Notes: a model not told the origin generated them from the letters alone. A DNA stretch of 10,170 nt from Ruminococcus sp. UBA5884 (GCA_002431975.1 DJFA01000029.1:19183-29352); one strand, 5' to 3'; shown: positions 1-6,144, counted from the first letter of the stretch. Program-made: numbers and translations.

Positions 1-611
1 GTATACATTGATTTAGGGATTGTAACTGCAACACAGTATTTTAATACACCTTCATCGGTATGCAGCAAGCTTGTAAGCTTCTGAACAACATCAACTGTCA
101 GACTGCCGTCCTCCTCTGTTGTGACTGATGTTGTGAAACTGATATTATCATCATTGACTGTAGTAATTCTTTCAACATAAAGATAATTTTCGTCAAAAAA
201 TCCGTCAGGCATTGAAATTTCATCAGGCAGTTCATCAGCTGATTTATAAAGTGCTGAACCTTCGAGTGCCTCCGGAGGCAGCGTAATAACTTCTGCTGAA
301 AGTTCTGCCTCTGATATCTGAGGTTCAAGTGTTTCAACCATATTTATCATATATTTTTTCATCTGACCGAGGTCTTTTAAAGTAACATCTCCCGTGCCGA
401 AAAGGTCACAGTTTTTAATTCCCTGTTCGGAAAGGGTGACAAGCTTTACAATATGCTGATTTACGGCTGTAATATCTCTTACATCGACCTCTGAATCGCA
501 GGTTGCATCACCGTAAAGCAGAGGTTCAGTTTCTGCTGATGTACTGAAAGCAGCTGATGTCATGACAATTGCAAGTGCGGACAATGCCGCTGTTATTTTT
601 TTAATATTCAT
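1..611 (-). CDS. Secreted protein with N-terminal dockerin, 3' end beyond the window
   Basis: An uninterrupted frame of 203 codons runs from the ATG at 609-611 off the left edge. AAGGAGGT lies at 619-626, seven bases upstream. Residues 1-26 form a signal peptide: Lys-Lys, a hydrophobic core and a Ser-Thr-Ser-Ala end, with cleavage likely near Ala26. Residues 34-91 read as a type I dockerin with two F-hand-like repeats. The first has D35, T37, D39 and D46 in the calcium-loop positions. The second (D69, F71, T73, D80) is degenerate, because F71 cannot act as a ligand. Each loop is followed by a typical amphipathic helix. Beyond residue 98 is an acidic, Pro-rich stretch and then a sequence I do not recognise. 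It probably continues as a beta-rich domain. The protein is presumably exported and may dock on a cohesin-bearing scaffold. Dockerins more often sit at the C-terminus. The function of the main body cannot be told from this part. Confidence 0.85.
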   Translation of the reverse strand, partial: MNIKKITAALSALAIVMTSAAFSTSAETEPLLYGDATCDSEVDVRDITAVNQHIVKLVTLSEQGIKNCDLFGTGDVTLKDLGQMKKYMINMVETLEPQISEAELSAEVITLPPEALEGSALYKSADELPDEISMPDGFFDENYLYVERITTVNDDNISFTTSVTTEEDGSLTVDVVQKLTSLLHTDEGVLKYCVAVTIPKSMY

Positions 612-661
612 AAAATTTACCTCCTTGTTTTTTTCATGGGCTTCTGTAATATTAACCTTGC

Positions 662-690
662 ATAATGCCGTTTGGTTGCATAATTTTCAA
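662..690 (-). promoter_or_regulatory. Candidate sigma-A promoter for the dockerin protein
   Basis: On the minus strand TTGAAA (685-690) is followed after exactly 17 bases by CATTAT (662-667), giving 4/6 matches to each consensus box. Transcription would start near 655 and give a leader of about 45 bases before the ATG at 611. The region is AT-rich, so chance matches are likely. Confidence 0.4.
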
Positions 691-780
691 AAAAATTTTT
701 CGCTATAGCATTTTTATATAATTAAGTTTGGATATATGCTGTATGTTTAGTGGAGATTTAATATAAATAAAAAAATGCTA

Positions 781-809
781 TTTACAATTATTTTTGTATG
801 TGATATAAT
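781..809 (+). promoter_or_regulatory. Near-consensus extended -10 promoter for the glycosyltransferase unit
   Basis: TTTACA (781-786), a 17-base spacer and TATAAT (804-809), with TG one base before the -10 box, make a nearly ideal vegetative promoter. Transcription should start near 816. This is downstream of the upstream in-frame ATG at 775, so that ATG would not be on the transcript. The glycosyltransferase therefore should start at 865. Confidence 0.75.
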
Positions 810-864
810 ATCTAATTATAAAGGCATCTGTCTTTTAATCAATAATAAAGTTGGGATAAAATCT

Positions 865-2004
865 ATGCCGAAAAAAGTTTTGTTCGTGGCAACTGTAGTA
901 AAGGCTCATATAAATGTATTCCATAAACCGTATCTTAAATGGTTTAAAGAAAACGGATTTGAAACTCATGTATGTGCCTGCAATGATTATGAAAATCCTG
1001 ATGAATGCATAATTCCTGACTGTGATTTTTATTATAATATTCCGTTCAGCCGTTCGCCTTTCAGACTTTCAAATATAAAGGCATACATACAGCTTAAAAA
1101 GATAATAGATTCAAACCATTTTGATATAATCCACTGTCATACTCCGACCGCAGGGGTTCTTACAAGAATTGCTGCCGTAAATGCAAGAAAAAACGGTTCA
1201 AGAGTTCTGTATACGGCTCATGGATTTCATTTTTATAAAAATGCTCCGTTTTATATGTGGGCATTCTATCCCATTGAAAAAATACTTTCAGATTATGCAG
1301 ATGCTGTAATTACAATAAATCATTATGATTATGAGCTTGCCTTAAAAAAACATTTCTGCCGCAACGGCAGTGTTTTTATAGTACACGGAACAGGTGTAGA
1401 TACAAAAAAATTCATGAACTGCAATTATGACAGAACAGAAAAACGTCATGAATTTGGTATCCCTGATAATGCATTTGTAGTTCTTTCAGCCGCTGAACTC
1501 AATAAAAACAAGAACTATACAGCTTCAATCACTGCATTTGCAAAAGCGGATATTGAAAATTCATACTATGTCATATGCGGTGAGGGGAAGCTTAAAAATC
1601 ATTATATACAGCTTGCACAGACTCTCGGAGTATCAGACAGAGTAATCTTTGCAGGCTATCGCAGTGATATGCCTGAAATGTACCATATGTCAGACGTATT
1701 CATATTCACATCAAAGCGTGAAGGTCTTGGAAACGCCTGTATAGAAGCAATGGCATCAGGTCTGCCGCTTGTGGTATCTGATTCAAGAGGTACTGAGGAA
1801 TATGCAGTAAACGGCAGAAATGCATTTATCTGTAATGCAGACGATTCGGACGGATTTGCAAAGGCTCTCTGTACTTTAAGTAATGATGATGCTTTGCGTT
1901 CTGCAATGAGTGCTGAATGCATACGCACAGCAGAAAAATTTGATATTGAAAATTCTGTAGCTGAAATGGCAGATATATATAAAGAAAAAATTGAAATTCA
2001 TTGA
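865..2004 (+). CDS. EpsD-like GT4 family glycosyltransferase
   Basis: A 379-residue GT-B fold retaining glycosyltransferase of family GT4, expected to act in the cytoplasm on a lipid-linked acceptor. The N-terminal acceptor domain opens with a KKVLFVAT strand and a FHKPYLKWF segment, and carries an HCHTPTAG motif (90-97) and a YTAHGFHFY motif (116-124). I recall all of these as close to Bacillus EpsD. The donor domain (about 200-379) has a GEGKL loop near 239-243 and the family's E-X7-E motif (E286, E294) in an EGLGNACIEAMASG segment. An in-frame ATG at 775 would add 30 residues. I reject it because the strong promoter at 781-809 lies downstream of it, and EpsD-type proteins begin at this Met. 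The SD is weak (GGGA, 853-856). The phosphoglycosyl transferase follows 25 bases downstream with no terminator between, so the two are probably co-transcribed for exopolysaccharide or glycoconjugate synthesis. Donor and acceptor sugars cannot be told. Confidence 0.88.
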   Translation: MPKKVLFVATVVKAHINVFHKPYLKWFKENGFETHVCACNDYENPDECIIPDCDFYYNIPFSRSPFRLSNIKAYIQLKKIIDSNHFDIIHCHTPTAGVLTRIAAVNARKNGSRVLYTAHGFHFYKNAPFYMWAFYPIEKILSDYADAVITINHYDYELALKKHFCRNGSVFIVHGTGVDTKKFMNCNYDRTEKRHEFGIPDNAFVVLSAAELNKNKNYTASITAFAKADIENSYYVICGEGKLKNHYIQLAQTLGVSDRVIFAGYRSDMPEMYHMSDVFIFTSKREGLGNACIEAMASGLPLVVSDSRGTEEYAVNGRNAFICNADDSDGFAKALCTLSNDDALRSAMSAECIRTAEKFDIENSVAEMADIYKEKIEIH

Positions 2005-2015
2005 TTTTTCTGAAT

Positions 2016-2021
2016 GGGAGG
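2016..2021 (+). promoter_or_regulatory. Ribosome binding site that fixes the phosphoglycosyl transferase start
   Basis: GGGAGG sits 8 bases before the ATG at 2030. It argues against an upstream in-frame TTG at 1991 that would overlap the preceding gene and add 13 residues with no family resemblance. Confidence 0.8.
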
Positions 2022-2029
2022 TTTTATAT

Positions 2030-2737
2030 ATGTATAACAGGTATATAAAAAGAATCATCGATATATTGCTGTCAGCAATAAGCATTCCGATAATGCTCAT
2101 TCCGATAATAGCAATATCAGCTGCCATCAAAATCGACAGTCCGGGACCTGTATTCTTCAAGCAGAGGAGAGTTGGAATCAACAAGAAATCGTTCTATATA
2201 CTCAAATTCAGAACCATGAGAATGGACACTCCTGTAAATATCCCGACTGAAATGCTTGAAAATGCCGATGACTACATAACAAAGGTAGGAAAGTTTTTAA
2301 GAAAAACAAGCTTTGATGAAATTCCGCAGATTTTCAATATTCTTCTTGGACATATGTCAATAATAGGCCCTCGTCCGGCACTCTGGAATCAGTATCAGCT
2401 TATAAAGATGAGAGATGAATATAATGCAAACTCCATACGTCCGGGACTTACCGGCTGGGCTCAGATAAACGGCAGAGATACACTCTCAACAAGGGAAAAG
2501 GTTCAGTTTGACAGCGAGTATGTCAAAAAAATGTCGTTTTTGTTTGATTTACGTTGTTTTTTCGGAACAATTGCAAAAGTAATCAAACAGGAGGATATTG
2601 TTGAAGGACGTGTTGAAAGAGTTGAACTCCAGCATAATGAAACATTAAGACCTTCAAGAAATCTCAGTACCACCGAGCTTTTAAGCACAACACAGTTGCT
2701 TAGCACTACTGAACTGCTTACAACAAGAGATATTTAA
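2030..2737 (+). CDS. EpsL/PglC-like monotopic phosphoglycosyl transferase (bacterial sugar transferase family)
   Basis: A 235-residue enzyme of the bacterial sugar transferase family. It should move a phospho-sugar from a UDP-sugar to undecaprenyl phosphate on the inner face of the membrane, the first step of a lipid-linked glycan. A single hydrophobic segment (about 9-33) with internal prolines P20 and P25 fits the re-entrant helix of short PglC-type enzymes. Next come SPGPVFFKQRRVG (37-49), KFRTM (59-63), the catalytic Asp-Glu pair D96-E97 in SFDEIPQ, GPRP (113-116) and RPGLTGWAQINGRD (137-150). The catalytic core is complete and of normal length. After about residue 190 the protein ends in a polar tail whose last part is a hexapeptide repeat (213-230), which is not part of the family fold. 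The gene follows an EpsD-like glycosyltransferase that may add the second sugar. The sugar specificity is unknown. Confidence 0.9.
   Translation: MYNRYIKRIIDILLSAISIPIMLIPIIAISAAIKIDSPGPVFFKQRRVGINKKSFYILKFRTMRMDTPVNIPTEMLENADDYITKVGKFLRKTSFDEIPQIFNILLGHMSIIGPRPALWNQYQLIKMRDEYNANSIRPGLTGWAQINGRDTLSTREKVQFDSEYVKKMSFLFDLRCFFGTIAKVIKQEDIVEGRVERVELQHNETLRPSRNLSTTELLSTTQLLSTTELLTTRDI
2666..2719 (+). repeat. Three 18-bp units encoding a hexapeptide repeat at the transferase C-terminus
   Basis: The units at 2666-2683, 2684-2701 and 2702-2719 encode STTELL, STTQLL and STTELL, followed by TTRDI and the stop. The codons have diverged at nearly every position (Ser AGT/AGC/AGC; Thr ACC/ACA/ACT) while the residues have hardly changed. 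This is an old in-frame duplication kept at protein level, not a fresh slippage product. Confidence 0.8.
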
Positions 2738-2793
2738 ACGCAAATTCGATAGCAAAATTTTATGATTAAAAATAAGTGATTTTTCGTTTATTC

Positions 2794-2866
2794 TGTAGGG
2801 GCTTCCTTAAGTTCGCCCGTCTGAAATTCCGGTGAATCTGACGGGCGACCAATGGTCGCCCCTACA
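2794..2866. repeat. Palindromic repeat, copy A (short form)
   Basis: This 73-bp element is bounded by TGTAGGGGC and GCCCCTACA. Its right end (2842-2866) is identical over 25 bp to the right end of copy B at 6902-6926. The left end keeps TGTAGGGGC and CGCCCG but differs between them. An inner stem TCGCCCGTC/GACGGGCGA (2813-2821 with 2840-2848) and a second hairpin GGGCGACC/GGTCGCCC around AAT can form as alternatives. It lies between convergent genes and codes for nothing. Confidence 0.8.
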
Positions 2867-2883
2867 TAAACAATTCAGCAAAT

Positions 2884-2919
2884 AAAAAATCAGTCCCTTA
2901 ATAAAAGGACTGATTTTTT
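2884..2919. terminator. Bidirectional intrinsic terminator
   Basis: A 13-bp perfect stem (2884-2896 with 2907-2919) has the core ATCAGTCC/GGACTGAT and a 10-base loop. T-runs follow the stem on both strands. It separates the plus-strand glycosyltransferase unit from the minus-strand esterase, whose stop codon begins at the next base. Confidence 0.88.
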
Positions 2920-4170
2920 TCAGTTTTCAAGTATAGTATTTTTAAGTCTTGATAAATCATGTATATCCATATTTATATCAAGTTCAAGGTTTCCGAGCAG
3001 ATACTGTTTCAGAGCTGTTATATCAAGAATATCAACAGTGCCGTCACCGTTTATATCTGATTTGTCAGCAGAATCCTGTTTATAGACTCTTTCATACATG
3101 GTTTCAGCCCATAATTTACGCATTTCAGCATAACCGTTTTCATTCGGGTGAACTCCGTCAGCACTTAAAAGGTCAGTATTTTCACGGAAAAATTCCTCAA
3201 AATCAGGACCTTTTATTACCTGCGGATAATCCTGATAGATTTTATCAATCATTGCATTGTAATCTGAAAGATATGTATTTACCCCTGATTCAGTTGAATA
3301 TGGAATTTTCGGGACTATCGGAATTTTACCGCTTTTCAGCACTGCTTCAACCATATATGCAGTATTCTGATAATATTTTTCAGCGCCGGTCTGATTTCCC
3401 CAGCAGTCATTTGTACCATATGCAATACTTACATATTTTCCGGGAAAAGCCTCAAGCCATTTATCAATATTAGCCGCACCGTCAGTGCTGAAAATGCCGC
3501 CTATTCCGCCGTTTTCCTGAGCGGGAAAGTAATTGCTGTCAATCTGGTTTATAAGCTCTGCAAATCCTGTTCCATAGCAGTTCATCATACCGCCGGCAGT
3601 AATTGAATCGCCATAGAATATCCAGCTGTCCTCACAGCTGTCGGAGATATTGTGTATATCAAAATTCAAGCTTATATTTCCATCAGATTTTCCGTCAGCG
3701 GCAGTTATATTTATTCTTATCCAGTTATAGCCCTTCATATCAACAATATGCTGTCTTGAATGATATGTATTATCTTTTACTGTATCAGCGACAACCCAGT
3801 TATCTTCAGGATAAGCACCGCCCTCAGCCGCATTTACCTCTATTGTATAGTCAGAAGGCATTGAACTCGAGCTTGTATATGGAAGAACTGTATAATCATA
3901 TGCTGATGTAGTATTATACCATACAGCAATTATTTTTTCACGCTGATTTTCAGGAACGGCTGAAAGGTCATATGCAAGATATGCAGGAGAATTTCCGAAC
4001 CAGAATGAATAATATACAGAATCATTTGCCGCATATGCAGTACTCTGACCTGTATTTGAATATGCAGGACAGTCACGGCTTATAACCGGATTGGGAGTTA
4101 TTTCAGCCGATACCGGAAATGACAGCAATAAAGCTGCCGGAATGATAAACAATGCTTTTTTAATCAACAA
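2920..4170 (-). CDS. Secreted SGNH/GDSL-type esterase with C-terminal dockerin
   Basis: A 416-residue exported hydrolase. Residues 1-22 are a signal peptide ending SFPVSA. Residues about 27-180 look like a beta-sandwich domain rich in aromatics and Thr. Residues about 182-363 are the SGNH domain: FYGDSITAG with nucleophile S189 (block I), GGIGG (221-225, block II), YGTND with N254 (block III) and ADGVHP with D338 and H341 (block V). A jelly-roll followed by an SGNH domain resembles carbohydrate esterase family 2, so removal of acetyl groups from plant polysaccharide is the best guess, but the substrate is not shown. Residues 371-413 are a dockerin. Its first calcium loop is canonical (D372, N374, D376, D383), while the second lacks about four residues. 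The start codon is TTG, with GAGGTG six bases upstream; no in-frame ATG fits. The gene follows the CPBP protease by 51 bases, and I see no clear promoter in the gap. Confidence 0.9.
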   Translation of the reverse strand: MLIKKALFIIPAALLLSFPVSAEITPNPVISRDCPAYSNTGQSTAYAANDSVYYSFWFGNSPAYLAYDLSAVPENQREKIIAVWYNTTSAYDYTVLPYTSSSSMPSDYTIEVNAAEGGAYPEDNWVVADTVKDNTYHSRQHIVDMKGYNWIRINITAADGKSDGNISLNFDIHNISDSCEDSWIFYGDSITAGGMMNCYGTGFAELINQIDSNYFPAQENGGIGGIFSTDGAANIDKWLEAFPGKYVSIAYGTNDCWGNQTGAEKYYQNTAYMVEAVLKSGKIPIVPKIPYSTESGVNTYLSDYNAMIDKIYQDYPQVIKGPDFEEFFRENTDLLSADGVHPNENGYAEMRKLWAETMYERVYKQDSADKSDINGDGTVDILDITALKQYLLGNLELDINMDIHDLSRLKNTILEN

Positions 4171-4176
4171 TTTTTA

Positions 4177-4182
4177 CACCTC
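4177..4182 (-). promoter_or_regulatory. Ribosome binding site supporting a TTG start for the esterase
   Basis: GAGGTG on the minus strand is 6 bases before the TTG at 4168-4170 and 9 before a second TTG at 4165-4167. The nearby ATG at 4182-4184 is out of frame. The signal peptide begins directly after these TTG codons. Confidence 0.65.
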
Positions 4183-4221
4183 ATTTTTATTTGATATCAG
4201 GAAATCCGGCAGCGAACAGTA

Positions 4222-4986
4222 TCATATAAACAGAATCCACACCAGTTTCCAGATAATATGAAATCCCATATGCGACAGCATAGCATACTGAATGCCATGA
4301 TTTATATAAAGATGTCCGCATACAAGACCTGCCATGCTGTTAAGAACTATACAGCGTATCAGAATAAGCGGAGTTACCTCCCCGAAAAGCATTAATGTTG
4401 ACGGAAGATGACCGAGTGCAAACAAAAGTGCAGCTGTAATATTTGCAGCAACAAGAACCTTTTCGGGTACAGTATCACTGTTTCTGAAAAAAAGCTTCCA
4501 TATGATAAAAGCAATCAGCGACAGCAGAAAAAGCCTCATCATAATTTCTTCAATAACGCCGCCGTATGTAAGACAGGATATCATATATGCTATAGTCGGT
4601 TTTTCATCATAAATTGCAGCAGCTTCAGGAATAAGGCGGCAGAAACAACCGTATTCAAGAACTATAAAAACAATAGCTGCAACAGCTGTAAGTAAAAGAG
4701 TGCTTATAAGACCATCTTTTTTAAAGGAAAATTTTTTCATGAGTCCGAGTTTTTCAGCAAGGATATATCCGGAAAAGCTCATAATAAACACCTGAAAAGC
4801 CGTCTGTACAGCTGTAATGATATGCAGGACGCTTATATCAGCAAGTCCTGCCGATGAGAGAATTTTCTGAATTGACTGAGCATCATAGCTTTCAGCAAGA
4901 TAAAGGCTTGTAAAAAATCCGCCGACTAAGGAAACCGGCAGCAATACAAGGGAAAAAACAATCGGATTTTTAAATTTCTTAATCAT
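4222..4986 (-). CDS. CPBP-family intramembrane metalloprotease
   Basis: A 254-residue polytopic membrane protein with the CPBP (CAAX protease and bacteriocin-processing, formerly Abi) signature. Motif 1 is EEIMMR (E146, E147, R151), motif 2 is FALGH (H193), then an N-S-M-A-G segment (N216) and finally LSHMGFH (H239). These are the expected glutamate, histidine and asparagine residues of the membrane-embedded active site. About seven hydrophobic segments are visible, with the motifs in the C-terminal half as is normal. Its ATG overlaps the end of the MerR gene by eight bases (ATGATTAA), so translation is probably coupled. GAGGGGG lies just upstream at 4995-5001. Family members process prenylated proteins, bacteriocins or leader peptides, or act as self-immunity or anti-sigma-factor proteases. 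The target is unknown. The upstream membrane-bound regulator is a candidate, by inference only. Confidence 0.88.
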   Translation of the reverse strand: MIKKFKNPIVFSLVLLPVSLVGGFFTSLYLAESYDAQSIQKILSSAGLADISVLHIITAVQTAFQVFIMSFSGYILAEKLGLMKKFSFKKDGLISTLLLTAVAAIVFIVLEYGCFCRLIPEAAAIYDEKPTIAYMISCLTYGGVIEEIMMRLFLLSLIAFIIWKLFFRNSDTVPEKVLVAANITAALLFALGHLPSTLMLFGEVTPLILIRCIVLNSMAGLVCGHLYINHGIQYAMLSHMGFHIIWKLVWILFI

Positions 4987-5713
4987 CTGATTTTACCCCC
5001 TCATTGTAAGTTTCAACGCAGAAACTTTTTTTATGGCAGTGAGGACAGGTAAGGCGGCGTGTACTTGGAGTATGAGCCGCAAAGAACATTTCCTTAAAGC
5101 TGCTTCTGAAAATTCTGTGACATTCCGGACAGATATAGGCAACTTTTTCATAATAGCATTTTGAAATCAGTACTCCAAAAATCAGGATTGCTGCACAGCT
5201 GATAATAAACGGCAGCCATATGCCGTATACTATTCCTGTTATAAAGGATACGATTTCTGCAATATCCATCAGAATCCCGACAGTAATCATAATTCCATAA
5301 AGCCGTCTTAATTTTTTCTTGTTTTCCATAATATGCACTATGTCACCTATTGAATTAACAGAGAATACATCAAATTTTTTAAGCTGTGTTTTCAGTTCTG
5401 AAAGTGACGATAATTTTTCCTGACATTTTTTCAGTTCCTGATTCAGAGCTTCTTCCTGTTGTTCGATGAGGAGTGAAATAACCTTATCAGGATTTTCCTC
5501 ATTAAAAAGAACGGAAATATTATCAATGGAAAAGTCAAGGCTTCTTAAAAAGCAGATAATTTTAAGCTTCTGAAAATCCTCATCAGAGTAAAGCCTCCTG
5601 CCGCCCTCAGTGAGTTCAGCCGGTACAAGAATACCTCTTTTATCATAGTACTGAACTGTACGGACTGTAATACCGCAAAGCTTTGCAATTTCTCCTGTTG
5701 TATATTTTGACAT
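4979..5713 (-). CDS. Membrane-anchored MerR-family regulator with C-terminal zinc ribbon
   Basis: A 244-residue protein. The MerR winged-helix domain comes first (about 4-70): TTGEIAKLCGITVRTVQYYDKRGIL is present nearly as in the family consensus, followed by a GGRRLYSDEDF wing. Residues about 80-115 are a Gln/Glu/Lys-rich coiled coil, the usual dimerisation helix. Two hydrophobic segments follow (about 138-160 and 164-185), and then a zinc ribbon with two cysteine pairs (CPEC at 195-198, CPHC at 223-226). MerR proteins normally end in a soluble ligand-binding domain, so here the sensor is probably the membrane hairpin or the ribbon. Both ends should face the cytoplasm if the two segments span the membrane. 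AAGGAGGT precedes the ATG by seven bases. The gene is first in a two-gene unit with the CPBP protease and has a MerR-like promoter upstream, so autoregulation is likely. Confidence 0.88.
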   Translation of the reverse strand: MSKYTTGEIAKLCGITVRTVQYYDKRGILVPAELTEGGRRLYSDEDFQKLKIICFLRSLDFSIDNISVLFNEENPDKVISLLIEQQEEALNQELKKCQEKLSSLSELKTQLKKFDVFSVNSIGDIVHIMENKKKLRRLYGIMITVGILMDIAEIVSFITGIVYGIWLPFIISCAAILIFGVLISKCYYEKVAYICPECHRIFRSSFKEMFFAAHTPSTRRLTCPHCHKKSFCVETYNEGVKSDD

Positions 5714-5735
5714 AGCATTAACCTCCTTTAACCCT

Positions 5736-5780
5736 ACTATACAGCATTACGCAGGGTTGCAAGCAACAGGTTACGCAGGG
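5736..5780 (-). promoter_or_regulatory. MerR-type promoter and operator for the MerR/CPBP unit
   Basis: On the minus strand TTGCTT (5761-5766), a 19-base spacer and TATAGT (5736-5741) give the long spacing typical of MerR-activated promoters. TTGCAA (5757-5762) with a 15-base spacer is an alternative reading. The plus-strand decamer TTACGCAGGG occurs twice (5747-5756 and 5771-5780), 24 bases apart, with a TTGC/GCAA inverted repeat between the copies. One decamer lies within the -35/-10 spacer and the other just upstream of -35. This is the likely binding site of the regulator encoded 23 bases downstream. Confidence 0.55.
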
Positions 5781-5836
5781 GGATTTTTTTATTTTTCTAA
5801 AAAAATCATATCATATTAAAAAAAAGATGTCAATAT

Positions 5837-5871
5837 AAAAAAGACCGGTCATCATGATAAATGACCGGTCT
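5837..5871 (-). terminator. Intrinsic terminator of the spore-protein gene
   Basis: An 11-bp perfect stem, AGACCGGTCAT with ATGACCGGTCT (5842-5852 and 5861-5871), has an 8-base loop. On the minus strand it is followed by six T residues and more T/A. It begins six bases after the stop codon of the spore protein. The remaining 55 bases up to the MerR operator are AT-rich and show nothing else. Confidence 0.88.
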
Positions 5872-5877
5872 GAAAAA

Positions 5878-6057
5878 TTACTGCATTTTATAAGCGTCAA
5901 TCATTTTCTTGACCATCTGACCGCCGATAGAACCTGCCTGTCTTGCAGTGAGGTCGCCGTTATAGCCCTGCTTGAGGTTTACGCCTACTTCGTTAGCTGA
6001 TTCGATTTTGAACTGTTCCATTGCTTCTTTTCCCTTTTGAGTAAATTCGCCTTTCAT
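5878..6057 (-). CDS. Alpha/beta-type small acid-soluble spore protein (SASP)
   Basis: A 59-codon gene. The family core is clear: AMEQFKIESANEVGVNL (12-28), then DLTARQAGSIGGQMVKKMI (35-53). These match the two conserved helices of alpha/beta SASPs, including the E-x-A-x-E-x-G-V and T-A-R-x-x-G-S-x-G-G motifs. Such proteins coat DNA in the dormant spore, convert it to an A-like form that resists UV and chemicals, and are broken down by the Gpr protease on germination. The usual Gpr cleavage site lies at the E-x-A-x-E-x-G-V motif, present here as IESANEVGV. AAGGAGAT (6064-6071) precedes the ATG, a sigma-G promoter lies upstream, and a terminator follows directly, so this is a single-gene forespore transcript. 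It is near the normal length, slightly shorter than Bacillus SASPs (about 60-75 residues). Confidence 0.94.
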   Translation of the reverse strand: MKGEFTQKGKEAMEQFKIESANEVGVNLKQGYNGDLTARQAGSIGGQMVKKMIDAYKMQ

Positions 6058-6109
6058 AATAAAATCTCCTTACAACAAATATTTTTGAGAATTAGCTGTG
6101 CCGTGATAT

Positions 6110-6138
6110 TAGTATGTCATAAGGAACGGCAAATATTC
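6110..6138 (-). promoter_or_regulatory. Sigma-G (forespore) promoter of the SASP gene
   Basis: On the minus strand GAATA (6134-6138), exactly 17 bases, and CATACTA (6110-6116) fit the sigma-G pattern GHATR-N17/18-CATWHTA at every defined position. Transcription would start near 6103, leaving a leader of about 45 bases. It lies just past the stop of the carboxypeptidase gene, so the SASP is independent of it. Confidence 0.8.
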
Positions 6139-6144
6139 TTCAAA

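Noticed and set aside
98..337. Minus-strand 79-residue frame within the dockerin protein
   Set aside because: It is a shifted frame of the open dockerin gene, with no start signal and a low-complexity composition.
612..780. Riboswitch or structured RNA in the divergent intergenic region
   Set aside because: The stretch is AT-rich with no strong stem or recognisable motif. Only promoter-like boxes are visible.
775..864. N-terminal extension of the glycosyltransferase from the ATG at 775
   Set aside because: A near-consensus promoter lies inside it, the GGAG upstream is too far from the ATG, and the extension does not resemble EpsD-type N-termini.
1991..2029. Upstream TTG start for the phosphoglycosyl transferase
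   Set aside because: GGGAGG is placed 8 bases before the ATG at 2030, and the family N-terminus begins there. The extension would overlap the preceding gene without need.
2949..3911. Plus-strand frames of 174 and 102 residues opposite the esterase gene
   Set aside because: Their Gln/His/Tyr-rich composition is typical of antisense shadows. The opposite strand has a signal peptide, SGNH motifs and a dockerin.
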